64,000 bases of DNA from Lycium barbarum (taxonomy: Eukaryota > Streptophyta > Magnoliopsida > Solanales > Solanaceae). Shown piece by piece: positions 12,821 through 23,606 of the stretch. The notes under the pieces were generated by a model, which made no database searches, was not told the DNA's origin, and was given only the letters and a program-made list of their open reading frames with translations. Position 1 is the stretch's first letter, and every line of letters begins with the position of its first letter. The stretch covers positions 59,239,821-59,303,820 of the forward strand of contig NC_083346.1 of assembly GCF_019175385.1 (NCBI RefSeq). Direction: 5' to 3'. Made by a program: the position numbers and the translations under genes.

Positions 12821-12840
12821 ACATTCGTCCTCGAATGTTC
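12821..12840 (-). promoter_or_regulatory. Palindrome next to the polypurine tract
   Basis: AACATTCG-AGGA-CGAATGTT on the minus strand: two perfect 8-bp arms and a 4-bp loop. Element 20754-36065 has the same structure at the same place with one arm mismatch. Confidence 0.8.
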
Positions 12841-15056
12841 AACTGACCTCATGGGGTGTTATAATACTCCGGGAGGGTCCCTCTTTAATCTTTCATTCCA
12901 AATACTTACCCAAAAACGTATGTAGACAATGTGTCTTTATCGCTTATTATCCTTCACGATCCAGTTACCCTTATGGGAACTCGTGATTCAAGTTTACTCA
13001 ACTTGTTAATTCGCAACATCTTTGAATTCTCACTACGGCTTTTCTTTATTTCCTTCTCTCATATTTCCCGACAAAGTATACTTGTCTTTGATTTCTTGTG
13101 TTGACGCTCGTTTCGTTCATCGTTATTCCTTGTTGACTCTCCGGTGTAGATTCGTTACAGATATGATCGAGCGTCGCTTCACATCGATGATTCATATAAT
13201 TTTATAACATATATTCTCATATTCCATACAATTAATGGTCCATGAGCTATTTTTCTAATATCCGGTGGCCTCTCTTATTTCATCCACAGGCGCTGCGTTC
13301 TTTCTTTCTTTCAAAAATTCCCAGACTCCCAATTGTCGTAATTCCCTTTTAGGTCTGACATAATATGCTCTCCCCGCCCCCCCCCCCCCCCCCCCCCCCC
13401 CGCCCCTTTTTAAGGGGTTCCCTATACGTCACAGCCTTCAAATACCCTCGTCTTGATTCTATTCCACTCCTCATCTTTCTTTCTCACTCTACGCATAATA
13501 TGTCAAAAACTTCTTCCCATAAGTCTATCTTTCATTTTGTCTATATCGTCACAAGGCTTAATCATTTTCAGCCCTTACCATAATCAATATTCCTCTTTTG
13601 TTTCCTACTACCACACTGTGCCTGTCTTTGAATTTTCTATTCAAATAGTCTCATGCTTTGTCCGTCGTTTCTTTTGGAGGCTTCGCTCAATTATGTTTCT
13701 TACTTTTTCTTCCGACATCTTAATCTCACCTTCCATTTACTTACTCTCTTCCCCTTTCAAATTATCGCAGTGTTAGAATTTCCAATCTTAACCTGGGGTG
13801 GAAGTGGCATCAATTTGCCTAGTGACGCTTGTACCATACATTTTTGCTGTCACTCAAACTTCGGTGCCCTTGCTTGATTAATGCCTTCTTTACCGTAACG
13901 CCGGTTACTAGGGGTGACATGTCCACTGATACAATCACATGTGAGATGTCATACACATTCATATATATACATGATTATTATCAACTAGCCCACAAAATAC
14001 TTCCAGACGTCATTCAAGCCTATCCTAATTCCAAAGCCGTGATGCGCTTTCCGTCTCTTCTCTAGTCTAGCCTGTCGCGTGCTATGTGGCTCTTTTATGG
14101 TCTCCAACCATCCCATATACTCTAATTTTACTCAGGCTATTCTAGTTTTTCATTTGCCTTTTATGTCAAGATATATAGAATTCTTGCATACTTCCCAGGG
14201 GAGTCACCCATCCTCCCACCTTAGCACGCTTAACCTCGAAACTTCGATGGAATTCAATGCTTTAATGCTGATATAATCGCATTCGCTTCCTCATATGGCC
14301 TTTATTACGTAATTTGAGGCCAGTCAAGATCGTACAGGTTCCGAGGCATTTTCGTATTACGTCCCCCTTTGTACAATTACTATTTTACCCCTTTTTACTT
14401 ATATAAATAATTATTGCCTGTCCTGGGCTTCCAGATTACTAATGGTGGCGGACATACCTTCGTCGCCCTTACCTATAAGTATTCAGGTGTCCGTATATCC
14501 AGATTTCCTCTTACCATCCGTACATACTAATCTTCAGCAAAACTGATTGTTAACTTTCCCTGAATCATCCAACAAACCTTGTTCTTACTAATCTCGAATA
14601 TTATCCCTTTTTAACCCTTCGGACTGTTAATTATCTTTCTTACAATCATTCTTCCTGTTAGGTGTTCCAGACCAAATAACCTGATTTTTGAAAAAACATT
14701 CTGACCGGGTCTCCTTTACAAATTCTTACTATTCAGATCTGTACGCAGCAATTAGCAACAATGCCTTACAGAGCATACAGCTATATATCACGTTCCAGCC
14801 ATCCAGAACTTCCAATTTCCAGATAACAGAGCAAATATGACTTTCCATATCACTTCCCATCTTATTCAGTCGTATGTAAGGCTTACATAAGGGATCTCAT
14901 TTCCTATGACTTGGCTCTATCGCACGATCTGAGAATGAAAGAAGGTCAACAATCCCTAGATGCCCCGTAGCCTCCTGTTTATAAATGTGGCGCGCTTCAC
15001 ACCATAAACAAGACTCTACCGGACACGACTTTGCAGACAACCCCTAGGACAGACCT
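12841..15056 (-). other. Non-coding interior of the 9.2-kb element
   Basis: No gag, protease, RT or integrase motif is seen on either strand. The plus-strand ORFs here (for example 13453-13776) are low-complexity and lack domains. A second poly-C run lies at 13377-13401. The sequence just left of the primer site (about 14860-15056) resembles the leader upstream of gag in the 20754-36065 element (near 31110-31265), so the leader is probably shared. Confidence 0.7.
13377..13401. repeat. Poly-C run
   Basis: About 25 consecutive C, with CCCCG/GCCCC edges. Confidence 0.95.
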
Positions 15057-15068
15057 GCTCTGATACCA
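15057..15068 (-). promoter_or_regulatory. Primer-binding site, initiator-Met tRNA type
   Basis: TGGTATCAGAGC on the minus strand, 3 bp inside the 5' LTR. This is the standard plant primer site complementary to the 3' end of initiator methionine tRNA. Confidence 0.95.
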
Positions 15069-15071
15069 CTT

Positions 15072-18000
15072 TGTCACACCCTAATATCCCTAGGGTGTGA
15101 TGGGCACCCGACCCCATATCCGGAGTCGAGCGAACCCACAGATTCTTATTACACACATAGTTTCTTCAGATTCTGAAAATCGGATAAAAGTAAAATGCAT
15201 ATTAAGCTTTCGAAATCTTTCTTTTTATCGTTCTCAAAATTGAACAAAATCTGAAATTATATAAAATTTATTACATAACATAGAATGACATATCGGCTGA
15301 TGGAGCCGCTTCGGACTGACGACCAATACCCATGACGCTGTCTGCAAAGTCTCTAACATACATCCAGAAATCATAACATACAAACTCTGACTCGGCAACA
15401 CTCCGGGAGCAAGTGGAGCTTGCCATCTCCGCTGAAACATCTTCTATAAAACTGCACATCATCTGGGTGTACCTGCGTGGCATGAAACGCAGCCCCCGAA
15501 GAAGAGGGGTCAGTAAGGAATATGTACTGAGTATGTAAAGCATAGAATATAGAAAACTGAACCATAATCGAAACAGACGGTACAAACAGTAAATACACTA
15601 CCCAGAGTACCAATGCTTATTTTCCGGACGCAGATCATACATACCTATGCCACATATCAGAAGGAGTACAGAAAGTAAGCGAATCATACAGAATGCCAAA
15701 ATACTTATCTCCCAAACGCAGACCATACGCCAGAGAAAGGGTACAGATCGAGGGTACCAGAAGGTTCATTTTCCAAACGCAGGGCATGTATGCCGAAGTC
15801 ATGAGTCAGAAGAAGTACAAATCCAGAATGTCAGAATGCTGATCTTTCCAGACACAGATCATATATATCAATAACATAGGTCAGAAGAAGTATGGAGGGT
15901 ATCGAATGCCAGAGAGCTTACTTTCCAAATACAGACCGTGCATATCAGAATCGTATATCATATATGTGCGTATAACAGATCCCAGCCCTTCCGTGAGGGA
16001 CGCGGTGGACAGAATCATATAGCAGATCCCGACCCTTAGTAAGGGACGCGGTGAACAGAATTATCAATGCATGTCAGAATCATATGTCATGTATGCAGAT
16101 AACAGATCCCAGCCCTTTACAGAGGGACGCGGTAAATCATATGCCATGTATGCATGTAACAGAACCCGGCCCTCTGCTGCGGGACGCGGTGAATCACATA
16201 TCATATGTCATCCTGGCCACCGCCCCGTATTATCATAGACATACATATAACAGAACTTGGCCCGCAGGGGAGAGGGACGCGGTGAACAATGCAAAGAGGT
16301 GCACGATAACATAACAGAACCTGGCCCGAGCGCAGTGAATATCATATTGAGGCTTGCACGAACAGAGCAATGAGAAACATACACACACATATCCAGACTC
16401 GACAGATATGGACACTTACCGATATTTAAAGATCATAAACATATTCCAAATCGATCGGAGTTAATATACGAAAGTTACGGGCTTTTGAAGTACAGAACGC
16501 CCAATAAGCATTTCAGAAGCCGTTATTATATAAAAATCCTTTGGATATCATTATGAATCAAATCAAATAAAACTCGGAATCTTATACGCGTATCAAACAT
16601 ATCAAAGGCTCGATGGGACAACCGGATGTATTATCATATCAAATACCTTTCGGATGTTCCGACGGATTATGTCAAAGCAAAACTTTTTGAGATCATTTGT
16701 ACATATCAAAATATATCATAAGACGCAATGGAATAGTTAAAGCAATTATCGTTTAGTAGTTAAGGTAGTAGCTAAAGGTTTCCTTTAAGTAATACTCGAT
16801 AACAAGTCAATAATGCAATAGGGGCAGATTCGGAAATAGTGGGCCCACCTCGGGTCAACCGAGGTGGCGGACACAAGTTACGTACATTAAGCTTTATGGA
16901 GTCACTTATGAAAGTTTTAGGGTAATTCGGTCCCATTTGTGGAAGTTACAGATAGTTATGTTATTTTCCAACAAGACATAGAGTTTCTAATTCAATTCCA
17001 TTGAATGGAAAAGGGCCAAATCTAAGCCTGGATTTCTAGGAATAGAATCATCCTCGAGGCTCGTATCCAAACCTATTATGTCTAAGACATGCCAAAAGAA
17101 GGAAGGGTAAAGCCTTACATACCTTTTCCGCTTCTTACGCTACTCCAAATTCAAGTTCCAAACTCTCCAAAATATACAAATGGTCACATTTACCAAACAT
17201 TAATCATAAGCTCTTAAGAATTCAATCTAGAATTAACATTTGTCTACAGAAATTTCGGCAGCATTTCCCCTGTAAATGCGCCATCCCCGAGAGTCTAACT
17301 CGGCCAATTCAACAACAACAAACCCGAGAATGGAACTCGGTCACATTATCAACAACAATACTAACAATTTTTCCAACAACATCAACAATCAATTCAAGAA
17401 TATTTCAAGCAATTCACATATTCAAATGATAACCCGAAACCTTTCAACAATATCCAAGAACGCTCCAACAACCCGCACAACATGTCAACGACACTTCATT
17501 CATATTCAATCAACTCGCATGACATTCAAAATGACTCAATCGACATACTACTCCACCCGACACATTAGCAATATCATTACTACAATTATAAGAAACCATA
17601 CTAATGTCATTCTAACTTTTTCCATAATCCACAAACAACCACAACTTCATTTCTAACCATTTAATCCTCATTTTTCATCATAGAATTCACAATACAACAA
17701 CTAGAATATTGAATAGAATCAATTTACCATAACTTGCCAAACCATCCCCCATATTCGGCTACAACAACTACATATCCATTTTCATGAATTCTCATCCTTT
17801 TTCCATGCATTACAACAACAACCAAACTACTACATAAAATTAGTTCATCACCCTTACATACACAACACATACACGGCCACACACATACACATTATGCACG
17901 GCTACAACATACACCCATATTAATATGAATTTCATTCTTTCCCACTTACCACAACATACCAAAACCATTCATAACATATGAAAGGAATGAATTCTTACCT

Positions 18001-18549
18001 TTCCTCTTCAACCTCTTCACTTGACCAAGGTGCGGAAACGATGAAACGGATGACCTATCTTCCGAAACAACTATACCACGTTGAAGAGGACCTTCAAATT
18101 AGTAGGAATACATGAAGAAACAAATTTTTGGAACAAGATTTCCATAACTTAATTTTCTATGGGGTTGGCCGAATGGCCCCCTTGTTCTTGCTCTCAATCT
18201 TTTTTTGTGTTTTCTTGAAAAATCTAGAATGAACAAATGGTCCCTTGTCTTATTTATTCATGAATTTAATTGCCACATGGGCTTGGGCCATTTACACCAT
18301 GGCCGGCCACACCCCTATGTTTGGGCCTCACTTTCTCTTTTTTTTAGCCCAATTAGTTGGCTAACATTTGTAATTTCATGAAACAAATTTTCAAAATTCC
18401 AATTTTGCCCTTAGCCTCCCTCGATATTTTTCGCATCAATATTTCTCATGAACAATTTACATGCTAATTAAAAATCAAAATATGGCCTTATCTCTTACAA
18501 GTCACAATTATTTCAAATTTTCCGAATGTGCAAAATACGGGAAATAACA
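15072..18549 (-). repeat. 5' LTR of the 9.2-kb non-autonomous element
   Basis: 3478 bp; differs from the left LTR by scattered substitutions and small indels, so the insertion looks fairly recent. The palindrome at 15511-15529 has one arm mismatch (CAGTAA). The GC-rich unit array is at about 15975-16335. Confidence 0.93.
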
Positions 18550-20753
18550 GCTTGTCTGTGCCAATGCTTGTCACAACTAATCACCTAAACAAAGATACAT
18601 TACCCTTTTTAGTAATTAATTCAACTTGTAAATCTGGTTCCTTGCACACGGTTTGCCCACATTGCTCATGAATCTATCATTAGGTGACCTAGGAGAGGTA
18701 ACATGAATCTTTCCTGATCATTTTTGTGGAAACTGATTCATCCCTTCTTTGTGCATTTGTCTTTAGTTGAATGATTGACATAAACAGCAATGTGTTCATT
18801 ACTTGCATTGTTAGACCACCACTAGTTTTCTGAGAGTAGTTTGTAACCAAGTTATCCTTTAAGGTTCTAATTTACCCTTACAGGACTGGTAGCACTTAAT
18901 ATAAAGCTAAAACTGAGCATCATGCTTAGGTGGTCCTGTTCATAACTAACTTGCTTATAATATTAGCACCTAACCTTATTGGTTTGTTTGAAATTAGGTC
19001 TTGTCTAGTGAATTATCCCCTACACCTAGGACAGTGCCATGAACTTTCTTTTCTTTGTGTCTCAATCCTTGGAATTCTTTGAAATTTGTCATCCCCCCCC
19101 CCCCCCCCCCCTTCACTTGAAGTTTCTTTCTACTTCTGATTTGCTTATAACTTACAGATTGCTTGTCTTGTCTCATATTGGTCATTTGTTTATTCATGTT
19201 GCTTTACTGCCTATGACTGGCATCCTTACATTTGGAGCTGCTCAAAGACTAGTTGGTCCTCTCTACTCAATATGATCATTTAAATAAACTAGGTATGGGA
19301 ATTCTAAATCAAGGCTGAAGTTGTTGCTTGCTTCTTTTGAGACTTACCTCTTTTTGTCATTTTCTTGTGAAATCTAAGATTGCTTATCATATGTGGAACC
19401 ACTCTCCTCTTCCTTTTAAATTGCAAATAATACATTGGTGTTTGTGACTTCTAAGTGAATATACTTGCAAACTTGGGTGTAAGTTAAGTGTATCTTTGTC
19501 ATTTTCAAATCCTAAGTTAACTGCTTAACTAATGAGAGATTCATATGCATGAAACTTAGTTCAAAACTGCCATCTTTAAACCCTATAGAGATTGCTCTTA
19601 AAGACTGCTTACATTGATTGGTTCTGCTGATCATCTTGACTCATTATTGAACTTAAATTTGATATCTTAAAATTTGGAAGATCATTAGTAGGCCTGGAGC
19701 TTTGAATATGTTGGGTCTTAGGTTGTTTTGAGATTGAAGTTGGGAACAAAAAATGGTTTTGTGGAACTTGTACTTGTATGCTGTGTCATAACTTGCCATG
19801 CTTAATGTTCTGGACTTATTAAATGCTAAATTTTGACTAGATTTCTTGTCTGAAATTGCTTATGTCAAATCTAAACCTAAAAATGAGCTTAGAATAGTGT
19901 CATTTATAAAATAAAATACCCTTTTTAGTGTTTGCATCCATCTTGAGGTCTTCTCTGGTGAATCTTGAAGTTTTTTTTTTTAGTATGTTCCCACTGTCAC
20001 TTGTTATGTGCTTAAGTGTTTCCTTATTTTGCTCATCATGTGTGTCATGAACACTTAGAACTTGCATTATAACCCTTCTATTGTATTGTGACATTGCTAT
20101 AACTTGCCCTCATATAGGCTAAGTGACATGTATTATGTATTAGATCATTTATTTTACCCATTGTGTCCAGTGAACTTTGGTCTTGCTGAGTATTTTTTCA
20201 TTAATCTGATTCCAAGTTGTGTTTATTTGTCTATGTTTTATTAAGTTGGCGGGTACAAATCTGAGTATAAATGCATAATATAATGTGAGTTTTAGGTCGA
20301 TATAAGAGGGTATGCTCCTCTTGGTGGTTTTTCCCTCTATATCCTAGGTATAGGAGAGGTATATTAGGTATATTAAGTTGTCTATACTTAGTAAATTTCA
20401 AAGAAAAGCATTGTATTTAAGTGGTATATTGATGTATATCACACTCTCTATACTTAGAAATTTTGGGGAAATAAGGGAGTATATCAGTGGTATATCTGTG
20501 TATACCATGCTTCTACATTTAGAAAAAATAAAAAGCTGAAATTGCTATTGGGCCAATAAAGGGGCTTGGTCGTGTGAAACTATTTTCAGTTGATTTGTAC
20601 CTCCTTTTGGGCTACTAAATCGTTCAGATTTGGTCCTTTAATTATTGGGCTTAGCTCAAGAGATGTAATTTATTTTTTGTCTTATAACAATTGATTATAG
20701 TCTAAATTCCGTGCTTAGTTTAAATTATTGAATGCATACTAATGTACTTGTAT
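18550..20753. other. No gene seen; continuation of 7653-9316
   Basis: T-rich non-coding sequence with a poly-C run near 19093-19112. No domain is recognisable in its short ORFs. It is continuous with 9316 on the left and with 36071 on the right after removal of the two nested elements. Confidence 0.6.
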
Positions 20754-21223
20754 TGTCACACCCCGACAAGGAATATGACGGGCTCCGATCCGTAGGCCAG
20801 GAACCACTTGACTTAACAGTTACTTTGAACATTTTATGCCGTAACTCAGAGAATAACTGCATGCCGAAAAGGCCCAACATAGAAATACCTGATAGTCTAA
20901 CACATATATACATATGCGAACTGACAAGGTCGCTACAACATCCCGAGTATCCTAAAGCCGACAAGGCTAACAGGAAAGTATCACAAACCAAAACAAGGAC
21001 AACATGACCATACAAAGAATTTACATACCCCACTATGTCTTTGAGCCTCTAAGAATGTACATTTAAGCATATATTACATTAATTTGAAAGTACCAAAAGA
21101 TAGCAAGTCCGGAGTAGTGGCACTTGCTAACACCGTTGAAGCTGGAAGTCCTACTATGGTTGCTCTCTAATAACTCTGTCAGAGCCTGCAGCACGAAATG
21201 CAGCGTCCCGTCCAATAGGACGT

Positions 21224-21243
21224 CAGTACGGGTAAAAGTACTG
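21224..21243 (-). promoter_or_regulatory. Conserved LTR palindrome CAGTAC-N8-GTACTG
   Basis: Perfect arms, 8-bp loop, about 470 bp from the LTR 3' end in the direction of transcription. The same site in the partner LTR is at 31750-31769. Confidence 0.75.
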
Positions 21244-21363
21244 AGTATGTAAGGCTGGAAGCAATAACATAGGTAGGATAGAAATATAAAGAGAGTAGAG
21301 GTAACCTATCAGCTGAGAACATACAATATGCAATGCATAACTCTTAAAAATCATATGCAAGCA

Positions 21364-21365
<2 letters not shown>

Positions 21366-21400
<35 letters not shown>
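21366..21400. repeat. (AC)n microsatellite
   Basis: About 17 AC units followed by a short AT run; a similar tract is at about 31900-31930 in the partner LTR. Confidence 0.93.
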
Positions 21401-21408
<8 letters not shown>

Positions 21409-21416
21409 CATATAAG

Positions 21417-21590
21417 TGTTAGTGCTGCGGAACGTGCAGCCCAATCCATATATGTTAGTGCCGAGGAACGTACGGCCCGATCCATAAATATTGTATGTTA
21501 GTGTCGATGAACGTACGGCCCGATCCTTAAATATCGTATGTTAGTGCCGAGGAACGTACGGCCCGATCCATAAATATCATATGTTACATA
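21417..21590 (-). repeat. Four hairpin-forming tandem units in LTR
   Basis: Units start near 21417, 21453, 21499 and 21538 with GTTAGTGCCGAGGAACG, TACGGCCCGATCC and an AT-rich tail. GCCG and CGGC arms can pair within each unit. The partner array is at about 31935-32090. Confidence 0.85.
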
Positions 21591-23001
21591 TACATAATGT
21601 CACCAGTATGCATGAAAGCTCATATGAAAGCTACAACTTTATCGGAGTGACGTAAGGTCAGTAACCTCCGATTTATATTATGGAATTCGTGTCAAATCTA
21701 AAGAAATAACTTAACGATGGTAAACATGATAATATACCAAGAAACAATCAAATAACCAAGACATTAAGATTTGAGCTACATGACATAGGAATGCAGTGAT
21801 TTTATTATGGAGCGTTCATATTCATGCTCAAGTTGGATTCATGCCAAGGAAAGAGAGAGAAATGAACACCTTCCATACCTTATTCGCCAAGCTACCACTC
21901 AAGGAATCCTTTACCCCGATGCTCGCCCTTTACTCGAACCTATATAGCGAGAAATACAGCTTTTAATCATACTTCCCCATCAACTTACTCGTACTAGTTA
22001 TCAAAGACTAATTTGGGTTACGAAAATTTGGGCAGCATTTCCCCTATATTCTTTACTTCCTCCAAATACCAAAACAGCTCCCAACAATACCAACAACATC
22101 AACAACAATATCATCAAGATCCTACATGACAAATATGTACAATTCCATCCAACACTTTCTTCAACTTCAATCCATAAGCCAACAATACCAATACAACAAA
22201 CTAAACTCTTATTCTCGTAAATATTCTTAAATCAATGTTAATAAATAGAGATTCATGCCTTATCTTTGCTAGAATAGGAAGATCTTCAATATTTACTTTG
22301 AAACCAAGCAAACTCCAACGCAAGACAAAACTATAATCACAGCTATACGTTACCCGGACCTCGATCAATATTCTATCACTTGAAATTACTCAAAATTCTC
22401 ACTTTGTGTTATATATAAGCTCTCATATGTTTTCTAAGCTTTCTAGACTATTTTAGGAAATTATTATGGAGAAAAATGGGGGTTTTAACCCTTATATAGG
22501 GGATTAGAGTCAGTTGGCACCGATTCTAAAATCCTTCTGCGCGCGCGTTCACGCAGAGTTGGCCAGTGCTACTCTGCGCGTTTGCGCCACCTGTTGGCAC
22601 GTTCGAGCAGGGTTTATTCCTGTACTAGCAGTCCATCTTTAAATGCTCATAATTCTCTATTCCGATGTCGGATCAATACACGGTTTGTTGCGTTGGAAGC
22701 TAGACTTCCCGAACTTCAATTTAGGCTTTTGTTTCACTCCAAAACTCCTCATATACTAAAATATATCCTTTCCTCAAGTAGGGCCAAAATTTCCCCTCAA
22801 ACTTTCTCTAAAATCCAATAGACTTAATTTCCTTAATTCACTTGCTCTCCGATCCTTCTGTAACTTATAATATGAACTTAAACTCTCATAACATAAGATA
22901 AGCGTATCTAATCTCATGTATCCTTAAAGATATGTCCAATGTCCACACTTAAAACAACCAACACCTACGAATTTCAACGTACAAAACTACGGGGGGTAAC
23001 A

Positions 23002-23024
23002 TTCCCCCCCCCCCCCACTTTAGA
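23002..23024 (-). promoter_or_regulatory. Polypurine tract of the Tekay-type element
   Basis: On the minus strand CTAAAGT, a run of about 14 G, then AA, directly before the LTR start TGTTAC. Confidence 0.88.
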
Positions 23025-23044
23025 AACATTTGTCCTCGAATGTT
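23025..23044 (-). promoter_or_regulatory. Palindrome next to the polypurine tract
   Basis: AACATTCG-AGGA-CAAATGTT on the minus strand; one arm position differs from the perfect palindrome in the 9.2-kb element. Confidence 0.75.
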
Positions 23045-23319
23045 GGAGTACTAAAGGTATAATCATACTTTTCAAATTCTACGGAACTTTAGCAAAGCAT
23101 CTTTTGCAATTGGAGCATTGTTAATTTCCTGCCTACCACAACTTCCAATTTATATGTCTACCATACTCAACGACACATAAACATGCAGTAATTAGAATAA
23201 TATTTGCCATCACATTGACTCTCAATGGGTTAAATATGACTTTTGCCTTGTAAGTGAATTGCGGGTAAAGCAGAATCCTTCAAGGATTTCTCCGGAATAG
23301 TATCCTCTGTGGCAGGGAA

Positions 23320-23606
23320 TTATTGGGGATACCTGGGCTTCATTTCTGCTTCAGCTTCCCACGTCATCTCTTCCCTATCTTTACTCCTCCTTATAACCTT
23401 TTCTGAAGCCACCTCTTTGTTTCTGAGTCTACAGATTTGTCTGTCGAGAATAGCAATTGGTTCTTCCTCGTATGTCAAAATTTTTGTAACATGTATATCG
23501 TCAACAAGTACGATTCTGGAGGGATCTCCAATACATTTTCTCAGCATGGATACATGAAAACCTGGATGAACTGTTTGCAGTTCTAATGGTAACTCCAGTT
23601 CATAAA
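23320..23606 (-). pseudogene. Pol C-terminus with chromodomain
   Basis: The minus-strand frame begins right at the solo-LTR junction with YELELPLELQ and HPGFHVSML. It then gives ILTYEEEPIAILDRQ, RLRNKEVASEKV and MTWEAEAEMKPRYP. This matches the chromodomain tail of Tekay/Del integrases, which is thought to guide insertion to marked chromatin. The preceding part of the same protein is at 26596-27048; the two are separated by the solo LTR 23607-26595. Confidence 0.88.

Larger units (their letters stand above)
9317..18549 (-). mobile_element. Non-autonomous gypsy-type LTR retrotransposon with large LTRs
   Basis: Two nearly identical direct repeats (9317-12796 and 15072-18549) flank a 2275-bp interior. 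Read on the minus strand, the LTR starts TGTTAT and ends TGACA. A perfect initiator-Met primer site lies 3 bp from the right repeat and a polypurine tract abuts the left one, so the element points to the left. The flanks are CCTTG (9312-9316) and GCTTG (18550-18554), a 5-bp target duplication with one mismatch. No gag or pol is present, so it must depend on proteins from a related element. It resembles large retrotransposon derivatives. The family is related to the solo LTR at 23607-26595. Confidence 0.92.
20754..23001 (-). repeat. 3' LTR of the Tekay-type element
   Basis: 2248 bp. It contains four hairpin-forming units (about 21417-21590, GCCGAGGAACGTACGGC core), an (AC)n tract and the palindrome at 21224-21243. 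Compared with the other LTR it keeps a 246-bp stretch (21758-22003) that the partner lost. Confidence 0.93.

Noticed and set aside
15057..15068. tRNA-like sequence (also 39842-39853 and 43684-43695)
   Set aside because: Only the 12-base primer site complementary to the tRNA 3' end is present; there is no tRNA gene.
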